A stretch of DNA of 64,000 nucleotides. Origin: Proteiniphilum acetatigenes DSM 18083. GTDB taxonomy: Bacteria > Bacteroidota > Bacteroidia > Bacteroidales > Dysgonomonadaceae. Under the pieces are notes generated by a model. It did not search any database. It was not told where the DNA came from and worked only from the letters and a program-made list of their open reading frames with translations. Numbering within the stretch: position 1 is the first letter of the stretch; every line of letters begins with the position of its first letter. Where the stretch lies: positions 111,841 to 175,840 of the forward strand of contig NZ_KB905699.1 in assembly GCF_000380985.1 (NCBI RefSeq), given 5' to 3'. Positions 17,571-26,613 of this stretch are shown in pieces. Made by a program: the position numbers and the translations under genes.

Positions 17571-18839
17571 TTAACCTAAGAGTGAGTACTCCTTAATTTT
17601 GCGGTAAAGTGTACGTTCGGAAATACCCAGATCGTTAGCTGCCAACTTTCTTTTTCCATTATGCCTTTCCAGCGCTTTCATGATCATCTCCTTCTCCACA
17701 TCACTGATAGATAACGCACTTTCTTCATATTCGGTAGCTTCCTGAATATTATTTCTCTCGGGTTCATCCAAAGTGATCTTTTTGGGCATGGCCTCATATT
17801 TCACGGGAACGGAAACCCGGGTATGGTCGTTTGTAATGATAGATGAGGAATGATGCATTTCGTTTGAGGATGCATTATATGAAGAATGTTGCGCCGAATC
17901 CTCCATAATGCTTTTTACTACACGTTTCAGGTCAGTGATATCCTTCTTCATGTCGAACAGCACCTGATAGAGTATTTCCCGTTCATTGGCGAATGATTTT
18001 TGTTCCGATTCATGTATCTGATGTACCGAAACGGGTAACATTCCTACTTCATTATTGGGCAAATACTTTTGAAGTATATCGGCTGTGATGAGACGTTCCT
18101 GTTCAATGACCGAGATCTGTTCCGTGATATTCTTCAGTTGACGTACATTCCCGGGCCAGCGATAGCTTTTCAGTTTCTCTTTTGCTTCGTCGGTCAGTGT
18201 GATGGGGGGCATCATATATTTTTCAGCGCAATCGCCTGCAAATTTCCTGAACAATAGAGGGATATCCTCTGCCCGGTCGCGCAACGGCGGAATGCGGATG
18301 GGTACTGAATTGAGACGGTAATAGAGATCTTCCCTGAATTTTCCTCTCTCTACTGCCTGTACCATATTGAGGTTGGTGGCTGCTACCACGCGTACGTTGG
18401 TTTTCTCCACCTTGGAAGACCCTACTTTGATGAACTCTCCGCTCTCCAGTACGCGAAGCAGGCGTGCCTGTGTCGGGAGTGGAAGCTCGCCCACTTCATC
18501 GAGAAAGAGTGTGCCGCCGTCGGCCACTTCAAAATAACCTTTTCTGGTGCCCGTGGCACCGGTAAACGAACCCTTTTCATGTCCGAACAGTTCCGAATCG
18601 ATGGTGCCTTCGGGTATCGAACCGCAGTTAATGGCAAAATAGGGGCCATGCTTCCGATTACTGTACTGATGCACAATTTGCGGAAAATTCTCTTTTCCGG
18701 TACCGCTTTCCCCGGTGATAAGCACCGAGAGGTCGGTGGGAGCCACCTGTAAAGCAACGTCGATAGCACGATCCAGCTTAGGGTCATTACCAATGATCCC
18801 AAAACGTTGCTTCACCTGTTGTAAAGAGTGTTTTGCCAT
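17571..18839 (-). CDS. sigma-54-dependent transcriptional activator
   Basis: A 422-residue bacterial enhancer-binding protein without an N-terminal receiver. The AAA+ domain begins almost at once, with Walker A LITGESGTGKENF near residues 40-52 and the sigma-54 contact loop GSFTGA near 91 in place of GAFTGA. The sensor region GGTLFLDEVGELPLPTQARLLRVLESGEF follows. A Fis-type HTH closes it (KRKLAANDLGISERTLYRKIKEY). The variant loop and missing sensory domain raise the question of what input it has. It heads the lptE-secG gene string, which it may share a transcript with. Confidence 0.9.
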   Translation of the reverse strand: MAKHSLQQVKQRFGIIGNDPKLDRAIDVALQVAPTDLSVLITGESGTGKENFPQIVHQYSNRKHGPYFAINCGSIPEGTIDSELFGHEKGSFTGATGTRKGYFEVADGGTLFLDEVGELPLPTQARLLRVLESGEFIKVGSSKVEKTNVRVVAATNLNMVQAVERGKFREDLYYRLNSVPIRIPPLRDRAEDIPLLFRKFAGDCAEKYMMPPITLTDEAKEKLKSYRWPGNVRQLKNITEQISVIEQERLITADILQKYLPNNEVGMLPVSVHQIHESEQKSFANEREILYQVLFDMKKDITDLKRVVKSIMEDSAQHSSYNASSNEMHHSSSIITNDHTRVSVPVKYEAMPKKITLDEPERNNIQEATEYEESALSISDVEKEMIMKALERHNGKRKLAANDLGISERTLYRKIKEYSLLG

Positions 18840-18903
18840 AAGCGTGCTGTTTTTTGAATATTCAAAGATAGGAACTTTTTTGTTAAGCGAGTACAGAGCA
18901 AAT

Positions 18904-19734
18904 TTATTTATATCCTAAAGCGTATGTTTCTTTCTTCAGGTATTGTCCCAAACGTGGTATGTCGTCTTTAAACGATACTATCCTGTCCGGCATGATGGGA
19001 TTCCCAAGAGTGATCACCATCTCTTTCCCTTTTTTGTTATATAATTCGTGACACAACCTGAGGGTGCGGAATTTATAACCGAATATCTTCGACATGTAGA
19101 AAGACGGGCTATTCTGTCCGGAGATATGCATAGGAATGACCGGCACTTTCGATTTCTGGATGATTTTGATGACCGCCGATTGCCATTCCCGGTCTTCAAT
19201 CATCACTTTTCCTTTCTTGAATACAAGATTGGAAACTGCTCCTGCAGGAAAAAACCCCAGTGGAAACCCTGACCGCACATGGGCTATACTCTCCTTAATG
19301 CCGGCATAGGTGATACTGTTTTTTTCGGCATACTTCATCGGATTTACAGTGATAAAGTTTTCAGCCATGGTATCTATCAATCCCAGAATAACGTTTACCA
19401 TCATTTTATAGTGCTGAACCCGGCTGCCTACTGTCTCAATAGCTGCAATTCCGTCGACATGTCCGTAGGGATGATTGGATACGGTAATAAAAGGACGATC
19501 CTGGAACTGATTGAGGAGCTCTCCATTTATTACAGTACGGATGATCCCGAGTTTATCCAGCACATCTTTACAGAAATCGGGTCCGGTAAGATGTTTAGAT
19601 CGGTTGTAAATTTCATTCGGAACATGCAATGCAGATATTTTTATACCCAAGTCTATCAATTTGTCTCCGTATTTGCCCCTGAATACAGGGTGCAGACTGC
19701 GCAACTCTTCGCGACTGATCAGTGTTTCTTTCAT
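18904..19734 (-). CDS. lysophospholipid acyltransferase-like protein
   Basis: A 276-residue PlsC-fold enzyme. The catalytic NHx4D motif is seen as SNHPYGHVDG near residue 87, and FPAGAVSN near 162 fits the second family block (FPEG-like). No signal peptide or strong membrane helix is apparent. Such proteins transfer acyl groups to lysophosphatidate or to lipid A or ornithine-lipid precursors. The substrate cannot be fixed from sequence. It is a single gene between glmM and the sigma-54 activator. Confidence 0.8.
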   Translation of the reverse strand: MKETLISREELRSLHPVFRGKYGDKLIDLGIKISALHVPNEIYNRSKHLTGPDFCKDVLDKLGIIRTVINGELLNQFQDRPFITVSNHPYGHVDGIAAIETVGSRVQHYKMMVNVILGLIDTMAENFITVNPMKYAEKNSITYAGIKESIAHVRSGFPLGFFPAGAVSNLVFKKGKVMIEDREWQSAVIKIIQKSKVPVIPMHISGQNSPSFYMSKIFGYKFRTLRLCHELYNKKGKEMVITLGNPIMPDRIVSFKDDIPRLGQYLKKETYALGYK

Positions 19735-19828
19735 TAATTCCGCACCTGTTTAGTTTATTTAATTCAAAAGCCACATCATCCAGGATGAAGTGGCAATTGA
19801 GTGAAAAAATGGCGACAGTTTTACTTTG

Positions 19829-21229
19829 TTATGAGAACTCTTGAATGAGTTTTATAATTTGTTTGCCGATTTCTTCCGCCTCCTCCATGGAATGTGCTTC
19901 CGAATAAACACGGATGATGGGCTCAGTGTTCGATCTTCTCAGATGCACCCATTTGTCGGGAAAGTCGATCTTCACTCCGTCGATATCGGTTATCTGCTGG
20001 TCACTGAATATCTCTTTCACCTTATTCAGGATCATTTCCGTATCAATACCGGGTGTGAGTTCTACCTTTTGTTTTGCCATAAAATAGACCGGATATGACT
20101 TTCTTAATTCCGAAGGTGTTTTCCCCGATTTGGCGAGATAGGTAAGGAACAGGGCAATACCTGCGAGTGCATCGCGGCCGTAATGTAAAGCAGGATAAAT
20201 GACGCCGCCGTTACCTTCTCCGCCGATCACCGCATTTGTCTCTTTCATTTTAGTTACCACATTTACCTCTCCTACAGCCGCAGCATTATATTCTCCGTTC
20301 CTGGCACGTGTAACATCTCTCAGTGCACGGCTGGAACTAAGGTTAGATACTGTATTGCCGGGCGTATGTTGCAAAACATAGTCTGATACGGCCACGAGCG
20401 TGTACTCTTCTCCAAACGGCTCACCGTTTTCACAATAGATCGCCAACCGGTCTACATCCGGATCCACGGCAAAGCCTACGGATGCTTTGGAGCTACGTGT
20501 GAGTGATGCCAGTTCCGTCAGATGCTGTGGTAATGGTTCAGGATTGTGTGAGAAATTGCCATGTGGTGCACAGTGGAGCTTAAATATCTCCTTCACTCCC
20601 AAGGCATATAATAATTCAGGGATAGCAATTCCGCCGACAGAGTTTACACAATCTATTGCCACCCGGAAGTTAGCAGCCTCTATGGCTTTTTTATCCACTA
20701 AATCGAGTGACAGGACTTGTTGGATATGTTCGTGGAGGTATTGCTTCTGGGTGACTTTCCCCAGCTCATCAACAGGAGAAAATAAAAAATCTTCCGATTC
20801 GGCAATGGAGAGAATTTCTTCTCCCTCGGCTGCACTGAGGAATTCCCCGCTGCTGTTTAATAGTTTCAGGGCATTCCACTGTTTAGGGTTGTGGCTGGCT
20901 GTAATAATGATACCTCCGGAAGCATTTTCTTTTTCAACGGCGATCTCTGTAGTGGGGGTTGTAGCCATTCCAATATCGGTAACATCACATCCCATTCCTA
21001 TCAATGTTCCAGTAATGATACGATGTACCATCTCCCCCGAAATACGGGCATCTCTCCCTACTACGATACAGGGATTTTTCTTTCCTGATAAACAACGTTC
21101 TGTAGTTAAATTTTTGATAAATGCTGCATAGGCAGCTGTAAATTTTACGATATCGAGTGGGGTCAGATTTTCGGTGACTATCCCGCCGATTGTTCCTCTT
21201 ATCCCGGATATGGATTTGATTAATGTCAT
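19829..21229 (-). CDS. glmM: phosphoglucosamine mutase (phosphohexomutase)
   Basis: A 466-residue alpha-D-phosphohexomutase. The active-site serine loop is IITASHNPKQWNALK near residue 100, the metal loop is DPDVDRLAIYC near 255, and the sugar-binding loop is GGEGNGGVIYP near 340. The C-terminal phosphate-binding segment is RRSNTEPIIRVYSEA. Loop types favour GlmM, which makes glucosamine-1-phosphate for peptidoglycan and LPS, over phosphomannomutase. The family is broad, so specificity is inferred. Confidence 0.88.
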   Translation of the reverse strand: MTLIKSISGIRGTIGGIVTENLTPLDIVKFTAAYAAFIKNLTTERCLSGKKNPCIVVGRDARISGEMVHRIITGTLIGMGCDVTDIGMATTPTTEIAVEKENASGGIIITASHNPKQWNALKLLNSSGEFLSAAEGEEILSIAESEDFLFSPVDELGKVTQKQYLHEHIQQVLSLDLVDKKAIEAANFRVAIDCVNSVGGIAIPELLYALGVKEIFKLHCAPHGNFSHNPEPLPQHLTELASLTRSSKASVGFAVDPDVDRLAIYCENGEPFGEEYTLVAVSDYVLQHTPGNTVSNLSSSRALRDVTRARNGEYNAAAVGEVNVVTKMKETNAVIGGEGNGGVIYPALHYGRDALAGIALFLTYLAKSGKTPSELRKSYPVYFMAKQKVELTPGIDTEMILNKVKEIFSDQQITDIDGVKIDFPDKWVHLRRSNTEPIIRVYSEAHSMEEAEEIGKQIIKLIQEFS

Positions 21230-21332
21230 AAAAGATTCTCTTTATCAATTATAGATTTTGATGCTGATCTAAAGATGCCAGCCGAAGATGATACCTGTTT
21301 CTTTCGTTTATGGGATCGTTGCCGGATTACGA

Positions 21333-21899
21333 TCACCACTGGTTTTCAAATCTGTATTCCACCTGTTCGTAATAGGTAGGTTGATAACTGGATTGGTCGT
21401 ACGATGAACCCATCTCGAAAGGAACGATCAGTTTTACTTTTCCCCTATGGCCTACATAGGACAGGGGGACAGCCCATCCTGCGGTTGAACTTGAATAGGC
21501 GCTTAATGTTGTTGAATTAACCGGACCAAAATATTCCAACACTTCAGGAAAAGTACTCTGGTAATTGGAGTACCGGGTTGTATCGTCGGTTGCAAAATAA
21601 TGCAACCCTTTAAAACGGATATATATTTTCTCCCTCCATTGAGGTCTGTAAGTAGTGTCACCAAGGTCAATGATATTAAAATAGACGCCTGTATTCGGAT
21701 CTTTATAAAATTCATTCTCACCGAATACACTATCTACCGGAAATTCCCTGAGTATCTCGAAATTACTTTTCGATATTAAAAGATCAATTGCCTTCTTCTC
21801 GTCTTTCAGATAGTCAGCATATGTTTTCCTGTTATTGCAGGAGGTAGTCAGGATAACCAAACTGACAAGGGTGAGAACTATGGAATGGAATAGTTTCAT
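21333..21899 (-). CDS. DUF4827 lipoprotein
   Basis: From the ATG ending at 21899 it is a 188-residue lipoprotein: MKLFHSIVLTLVSLVILTTSC, cysteine 21. The opening KTYADYLKDEKKAIDLLISKSNFEIL and the following DTTYRPQWREKIYIRFKGL match DUF4827, a Bacteroidales-only family. The charged pattern and YVGHRGKVKLIVPFEMGSS end resemble FKBP-like folds, so a chaperone or peptidyl-prolyl isomerase-like role is possible but not shown. The longer start at 21923 reads through a dispersed repeat and is rejected. Confidence 0.8.
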   Translation of the reverse strand: MKLFHSIVLTLVSLVILTTSCNNRKTYADYLKDEKKAIDLLISKSNFEILREFPVDSVFGENEFYKDPNTGVYFNIIDLGDTTYRPQWREKIYIRFKGLHYFATDDTTRYSNYQSTFPEVLEYFGPVNSTTLSAYSSSTAGWAVPLSYVGHRGKVKLIVPFEMGSSYDQSSYQPTYYEQVEYRFENQW

Positions 21900-21957
21900 A
21901 TAATTGTTTTTATTTAGAATCAAGAACCAGGATTAGCCTAATGTGCTAATTTATTAA

Positions 21958-21973
21958 TCCCGACTTGTCGGGA
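21958..21973. repeat. short dispersed palindrome, copy 2
   Basis: TCCCGACTTGTCGGGA is a near-perfect 16-base palindrome between the DUF4827 and DHH phosphoesterase genes. It belongs to the same family as the copies at 8883, 58305 and 58328. Confidence 0.6.
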
Positions 21974-22073
21974 TAAGCACATTATGATTCTGAACAGCCT
22001 ACAAAAATACACAATCTGCTTCAAATAAACAGAGGTTGCGCTGAAATAAACATTATCTATTCTTAAAAATGGG

Positions 22074-23132
22074 TTAAAGCTTGTCTGCCATACTTTTTAA
22101 TTTCTCTTCGTATGACTTTAATCCTTCCTTGAAAACACGGATTGCTTCTTCAAAAGTGCCGTAGAATTCTCCCCCCGAGGCATTGAGGTGACCTCCTCCA
22201 TTAAAGAAATCGGCTGCAAATTCATTACAGGGGAAAGATTTCTGGGAGCGGAATGAAAGCTTGATAAGATCATCATCTTCCCGAATAAAGGTAGAGAAGA
22301 AAATACCCTTGATACTGAGAGGATAATTCACGAAGCCCTCGGTATCTCCCTTGCTGAAACGAAATTGAGCCTGGTCTTCCTTGGAAAGATAAAGAAGTGC
22401 CGAATGCAGTTCCGGATATACTTCCATTCGTTGCAATAAGGTAAATCCAAGCAGGCGAAAGCGCTCTTCGGAGTAATTATCGAATACCAGTGAATAAATG
22501 GCATCCTTATTGATATTTTTTCGAAGTAACAGGCTGATGATCTCAAAAATCTCGGGGTCGTTTGAATTGTATGTAAAACTGCCTGTGTCGGTCATCATAC
22601 CGCAATAGATACATTCGGCTTCAGCCTGTGTCAATTCTTCATACTTTCCCGCCTGAAAGAACAATCTGAACAGAAGTTCGCTTGTGGATGATATTTCGGG
22701 ATGTGATACTGTAATGTCGAAATTTTCTCCGGGAAGAAGATGATGGTCAATCAGGATTTTTTTTGCAGGAGATTTATCCAGGAAAGGTCCCATATCTCCC
22801 ACTCTTTTGGATATATTGTAGTCCAGCGAAAAGATGAGATCGGCATGCATGAGGATATGTTGCCCGGCAGAGGGATTATATTCATATATTTCAATTTCCC
22901 TGGCTCCCGCCATCCATTTCAGGAAATAGGGAAACGAGTTGGGTACAATGATCTTCACGGTTTTGTTTCTTCTCTTCAGGAAATGGTAGAGTGCAAGCGA
23001 AGATCCCAAAGCGTCGCCGTCGGGAGAGCGGTGGGTGGTGATGACGATCTTTTCTGCCTTGGCGACGGCATCCATAACCTGCTCTACTTTTTGGGGCTGA
23101 ATCACATTTGAGATCGATACTGTAGAATTCAT
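22074..23132 (-). CDS. nrnA: DHH family phosphoesterase (NrnA-like)
   Basis: A 352-residue DHH/DHHA1 enzyme. Metal motifs are HRSPDGDALGSSLALYHFL near residue 35, LIDHHLLPG (the DHH motif) near 127, MMTDTGSFTY near 180, and the DHHA1 signature FFNGGGHLNASGG near 315. NrnA-type proteins degrade nanoRNAs and 3'-phosphoadenosine 5'-phosphate, and some hydrolyse cyclic-dinucleotide products. With cdaA in the same genome, a role in pApA breakdown is plausible but unproven. It precedes the DUF4827 gene by 174 bases. Confidence 0.88.
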   Translation of the reverse strand: MNSTVSISNVIQPQKVEQVMDAVAKAEKIVITTHRSPDGDALGSSLALYHFLKRRNKTVKIIVPNSFPYFLKWMAGAREIEIYEYNPSAGQHILMHADLIFSLDYNISKRVGDMGPFLDKSPAKKILIDHHLLPGENFDITVSHPEISSTSELLFRLFFQAGKYEELTQAEAECIYCGMMTDTGSFTYNSNDPEIFEIISLLLRKNINKDAIYSLVFDNYSEERFRLLGFTLLQRMEVYPELHSALLYLSKEDQAQFRFSKGDTEGFVNYPLSIKGIFFSTFIREDDDLIKLSFRSQKSFPCNEFAADFFNGGGHLNASGGEFYGTFEEAIRVFKEGLKSYEEKLKSMADKL

Positions 23133-23166
23133 TTTGTCTCTGTCATTTGATAGGGCGACAAAATTA

Positions 23167-25131
23167 CTAAAAATTTAGCGAAAAGGCGCCTTTTTCCGTT
23201 ACATCGTGTACCTCTATGCCCAGGGCTCCACACTCTTGTGCTATTCTGACGGCCACATAACGGGGTAGTGAACTGTCTAAGACAATCTTCGAGGGGCGAA
23301 ACAGAGCGAGCAACTGTTCGATATCAAAGGATGCCTGTTGTGAGAGGATCAGAATATCTAAACGGTATTGTTTATCCGCATGATAAGTGATGAAATCTGC
23401 ATCTGATAGCAGGAAAATCCGTTTTTCAGGATGAGAAATAAAGCTGTTTTCCGGGATATCTGTAAAATGTCGTTTGTTATTATGAAAGATAGCGATCTCA
23501 CTTTGGCCGGGACTATTGAATACGGTGAGTTGCGGCGCCGGGCGGGTCAGATTTTTATAAGTGATTGTAAGCTGAAAGAGCAGTAAAGCTGCCAGGGAGA
23601 TAATAAGCGGTCGGGCATGGCGTGAAAAAAGAAACCGGGTAAAAGAGTAAATAAACAGCAGGAGCAGTATAAGCTGGAGAAAGGATATTTTTTTGTCGGA
23701 AATCTGAGCAAAAGGGATTGATTCGGAGATGTAGACGATTCTCAATAATAGTTCTGTCAGGTTTTTTTCTACCCATTGAAAGAAAGTATACAACACCGTG
23801 ATGAGATCCCATTCTAAGGAACGGAGTAATCCAAAAATAATAAGTGGAAAAGCTGCATAAATGATGATGCCGACCAGAGGTACGACCAGCATATTGGTGA
23901 TGAAAAACCAGGTGGGGAATGTGCCGAAATGGTAAAGTACCAGCGGAAAAACGCCTAACTGTGCTGCTGTGGTGATACTGAACAAATTCCATATATATTT
24001 CACAACTTTGTTCGAGGGGCGGTAGAGCCGGTTTAGTAACGGATTAAAAAAGAGGATAGCGAACACGGCAGCAAAACTCATCTGAAATCCCACGTCGAAT
24101 AGATAAGATGGCTGGAAAATGAGAATTAGAAACGCTGCTGCGGCCAGTGAATTATAGGTAAATCCGCTACGATGATACATGTTTCCCAAGCTAAACAGGG
24201 TAAGCATGATGGCTGCACGGACTATTGATGCCGACATTCCCACTATGAACACAAATGCCCACAGGGTTAAAATAACCAGCCATTGACGGATAATGAATCC
24301 ATAGCCGCTTTTTCCAAAGAACGAGAACAATAGACTGATAACTGCATAAATGATTCCCACGTGTAGCCCGCTTAATGCCAGGACATGTGCTGTCCCCGAT
24401 GCCCTGAATGCCTCTTGCAGATCGTTGGAGAGGTGTACCTTGTAGCCGAGGGTAAGTGCGCAGATAAATGCATATGCGTCGTTTTCCAGATCGAATGAAC
24501 GATAGAAGCCAAGTGCCTTGGCCCTGAACCGTTGCGCCATAATCGGGATGCTCTTCGTCTCCCTGCCGGTTTTCTGCCAGTCAACTGCAGGAATATAGCC
24601 TGATCCTGCAAACCCTTTGTTCTTCATATATCCGGCATAATCAAAATCATCCGGATTACCAAAATTCCTGAATGGTTCTACTTTGGACAGAAAGACAATT
24701 TCATCGCCGGGATTTAATCCTCTGGCTTCGTCGGTTTGCTCTAAATAAAGAATCACCTTTTTTTCTCCGGGAGAGGCTGTTTTTACATTAACCGCAATAC
24801 TCCGTGGTTTCACTTCCGGGATGTCGAGCACAACGCCGAGGTCATATTGGCTGTAACCCGGAGGAGAGAGTTCTGCGGACTCAATATGTTGCCGGAACTG
24901 GTATAGAGACAGGGAAAAAAGGAAGAGGCAGACACCTGCTCCGAACAGCCATCTGAACCTGAATTGGTCGTCCGGACGGATAAAGAATGATAACAGCATA
25001 AGTGACAACCCGCCCAGAGCTATCGATAACGATACGGATAGAATTCCGGGAAAAATCGCTCCTGCGATGATACCGAAAATCAAGGGAAGCAAAAGGCGGA
25101 AAAAAGGTGTTTTTCCGATCAATGCATTCAT
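23167..25131 (-). CDS. comEC: ComEC/Rec2 family DNA-uptake channel protein
   Basis: A 654-residue membrane protein. Two hydrophobic N-terminal helices are followed by the ComEC OB-like DUF4131 region (residues about 90-210). The competence domain follows, with AHVLALSGLHVGIIYAVISL near 250 and WFFITNMLVVPLVGIIIYAA near 410. The C-terminal 150 residues replace the metallo-beta-lactamase domain and show no HxHxDH motif (DILILSQQASFDIEQLL at the matching place). ComEC moves single-stranded DNA across the inner membrane. It lies 118 bases downstream of rpe on the same strand. Confidence 0.88.
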   Translation of the reverse strand: MNALIGKTPFFRLLLPLIFGIIAGAIFPGILSVSLSIALGGLSLMLLSFFIRPDDQFRFRWLFGAGVCLFLFSLSLYQFRQHIESAELSPPGYSQYDLGVVLDIPEVKPRSIAVNVKTASPGEKKVILYLEQTDEARGLNPGDEIVFLSKVEPFRNFGNPDDFDYAGYMKNKGFAGSGYIPAVDWQKTGRETKSIPIMAQRFRAKALGFYRSFDLENDAYAFICALTLGYKVHLSNDLQEAFRASGTAHVLALSGLHVGIIYAVISLLFSFFGKSGYGFIIRQWLVILTLWAFVFIVGMSASIVRAAIMLTLFSLGNMYHRSGFTYNSLAAAAFLILIFQPSYLFDVGFQMSFAAVFAILFFNPLLNRLYRPSNKVVKYIWNLFSITTAAQLGVFPLVLYHFGTFPTWFFITNMLVVPLVGIIIYAAFPLIIFGLLRSLEWDLITVLYTFFQWVEKNLTELLLRIVYISESIPFAQISDKKISFLQLILLLLFIYSFTRFLFSRHARPLIISLAALLLFQLTITYKNLTRPAPQLTVFNSPGQSEIAIFHNNKRHFTDIPENSFISHPEKRIFLLSDADFITYHADKQYRLDILILSQQASFDIEQLLALFRPSKIVLDSSLPRYVAVRIAQECGALGIEVHDVTEKGAFSLNF

Positions 25132-25249
25132 AAAGATTAGACTGTTTCGTTAAGCAATAAGGCAGAAACATATCTACCTGTATTATGCCATGGTAAATGT
25201 TCTGTAAAAGAAAAGCCGGATACCTTCTTTTTCCTGCTAAAAGGCGATT

Positions 25250-25909
25250 TTACAGCATTTTTAATTGGTGGATGGTTTCCTCAGGATGCTCTGAAGAGAA
25301 TACAAAACTACCGGCAACCAACACATCAGCACCTGCATCAACCAACCTTTTGCCAGTTTCCAGATTTATCCCGCCATCCACTTCAATCAGGGTAGAAATT
25401 TGCTGTCGCAGAATCATCTCTTTGAGCATGGCTGTTTTCCTGACGGAATGCTCAATAAATTGTTGCCCGCCAAACCCAGGGTTCACTGACATCAAAAGTA
25501 CCATGTCCAGGTCGGGAAGGATATCTTCGAGGACCGACACAGGGGTATGCGGATTCAGGGTGACAACCGGCTTCATCCCTTTTTTCCTTATCTCCTGTAT
25601 CACCCGGTGCAGGTGTATACAAGCCTCGTAATGCACATTCATGTAGGTCGCACCCGTAGCAGCGATTTCATTGATAAACTTTTCAGGTTGTACGATCATC
25701 AGATGTACATCCAGCGGTTTTTGGGTTACTTTTTTCAAGAGGTCGATCACCGGAAATCCGAAGGATATGTTGGGCACGAAAACTCCATCCATGATATCCA
25801 GGTGGATCCAATCGGCCTCGCTGCGATTCAGCATTTCGATGTCCCTTTCAAGGTTCAGAAAATTAGCCGCCAACAGCGACGGCGCTACCATTGTGCCCAT
25901 ACGTTTCAA
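25250..25909 (-). CDS. rpe: ribulose-phosphate 3-epimerase
   Basis: A 219-residue TIM barrel that interconverts ribulose-5-phosphate and xylulose-5-phosphate. Seen motifs are MVAPSLLAANFLNLERDI at the start, WIHLDIMDGVFVPNISFG near 35 (metal His and catalytic Asp), DVHLMI near 68, LMSVNPGFGGQQFI near 138 and EVDGGINLETG near 175. Starts at M1 (25909) or M4 (25900) are both possible. Confidence 0.95.
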   Translation of the reverse strand: MKRMGTMVAPSLLAANFLNLERDIEMLNRSEADWIHLDIMDGVFVPNISFGFPVIDLLKKVTQKPLDVHLMIVQPEKFINEIAATGATYMNVHYEACIHLHRVIQEIRKKGMKPVVTLNPHTPVSVLEDILPDLDMVLLMSVNPGFGGQQFIEHSVRKTAMLKEMILRQQISTLIEVDGGINLETGKRLVDAGADVLVAGSFVFSSEHPEETIHQLKML

Positions 25910-26012
25910 AATTTATAGATTCAAAGTTAGTAAAAAATGATTACAGGGCAAAATCGTCTTTTCTTCTTCTATTGAAAGGAAAAAATCAAAATCAATTTCA
26001 AAGATCTTACTT

Positions 26013-26399
26013 TCACCGGGTCGTAAAGAAGGAGTAATCGCCTATAACATCCATATTCATATTGGCTATCGCTTCTGCCGCACTGCCTGAAACCGGAGTT
26101 CCGGCGACTTCTGTTACTTCGGTACCACTAAGGCTGACAGGTATTCCCCATCCGTCTGTTGTTTTAGGGCCATAGAGGTTTGACTCAGATGTATTGAGAT
26201 AGAAATCTCCGATATTACCGAGGCTGGCAGGTGGAGCGACCATACCGCTGAAAATAGTATTTCCGTTGTCACCTTTGACCTTTTGGATCCCTTGCAGATC
26301 CTGTTCGTTTTGCAAACTTTTTCTTTCTCCTAAAATCATTCCGGTAGTAAGTAATGCTCCCAAACCTGCCGCACTCAAAAATAGAATTACTTTTTTCAC
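26013..26399 (-). CDS. small secreted protein with a GDFYLNT-type motif, function unknown
   Basis: A 128-residue protein with a hydrophobic N-terminus (MKKVILFLSAAGLGALLTTG). The segment GNIGDFYLNTSESNLYGPK followed by a tryptophan-glycine pair matches a short module seen beside collagen-like or tail-fibre-like repeats in Bacteroidota surface proteins. No Gly-X-Y array is present here. It sits alone between rpe and the large hybrid regulator. I do not recognise a function. Confidence 0.5.
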   Translation of the reverse strand: MKKVILFLSAAGLGALLTTGMILGERKSLQNEQDLQGIQKVKGDNGNTIFSGMVAPPASLGNIGDFYLNTSESNLYGPKTTDGWGIPVSLSGTEVTEVAGTPVSGSAAEAIANMNMDVIGDYSFFTTR

Positions 26400-26613
26400 T
26401 TCGCTTGATTTTTAATAAAATGTTATTCACCAAAGAAAGGGCATTCGCAAACATAATAGGGATGGGGGCTGAAATGTTAGGATTTTTCATTCGGAAATTT
26501 GTACAAATCACGCATTAACAAAAAATGTATTTGTATTATTTGTGCAGGAAATAGATTTAAATTATTGATATTAAGAGTATAAAAAGTGCAATTTCCCCGG
26601 GAGTTGTCTGCGA

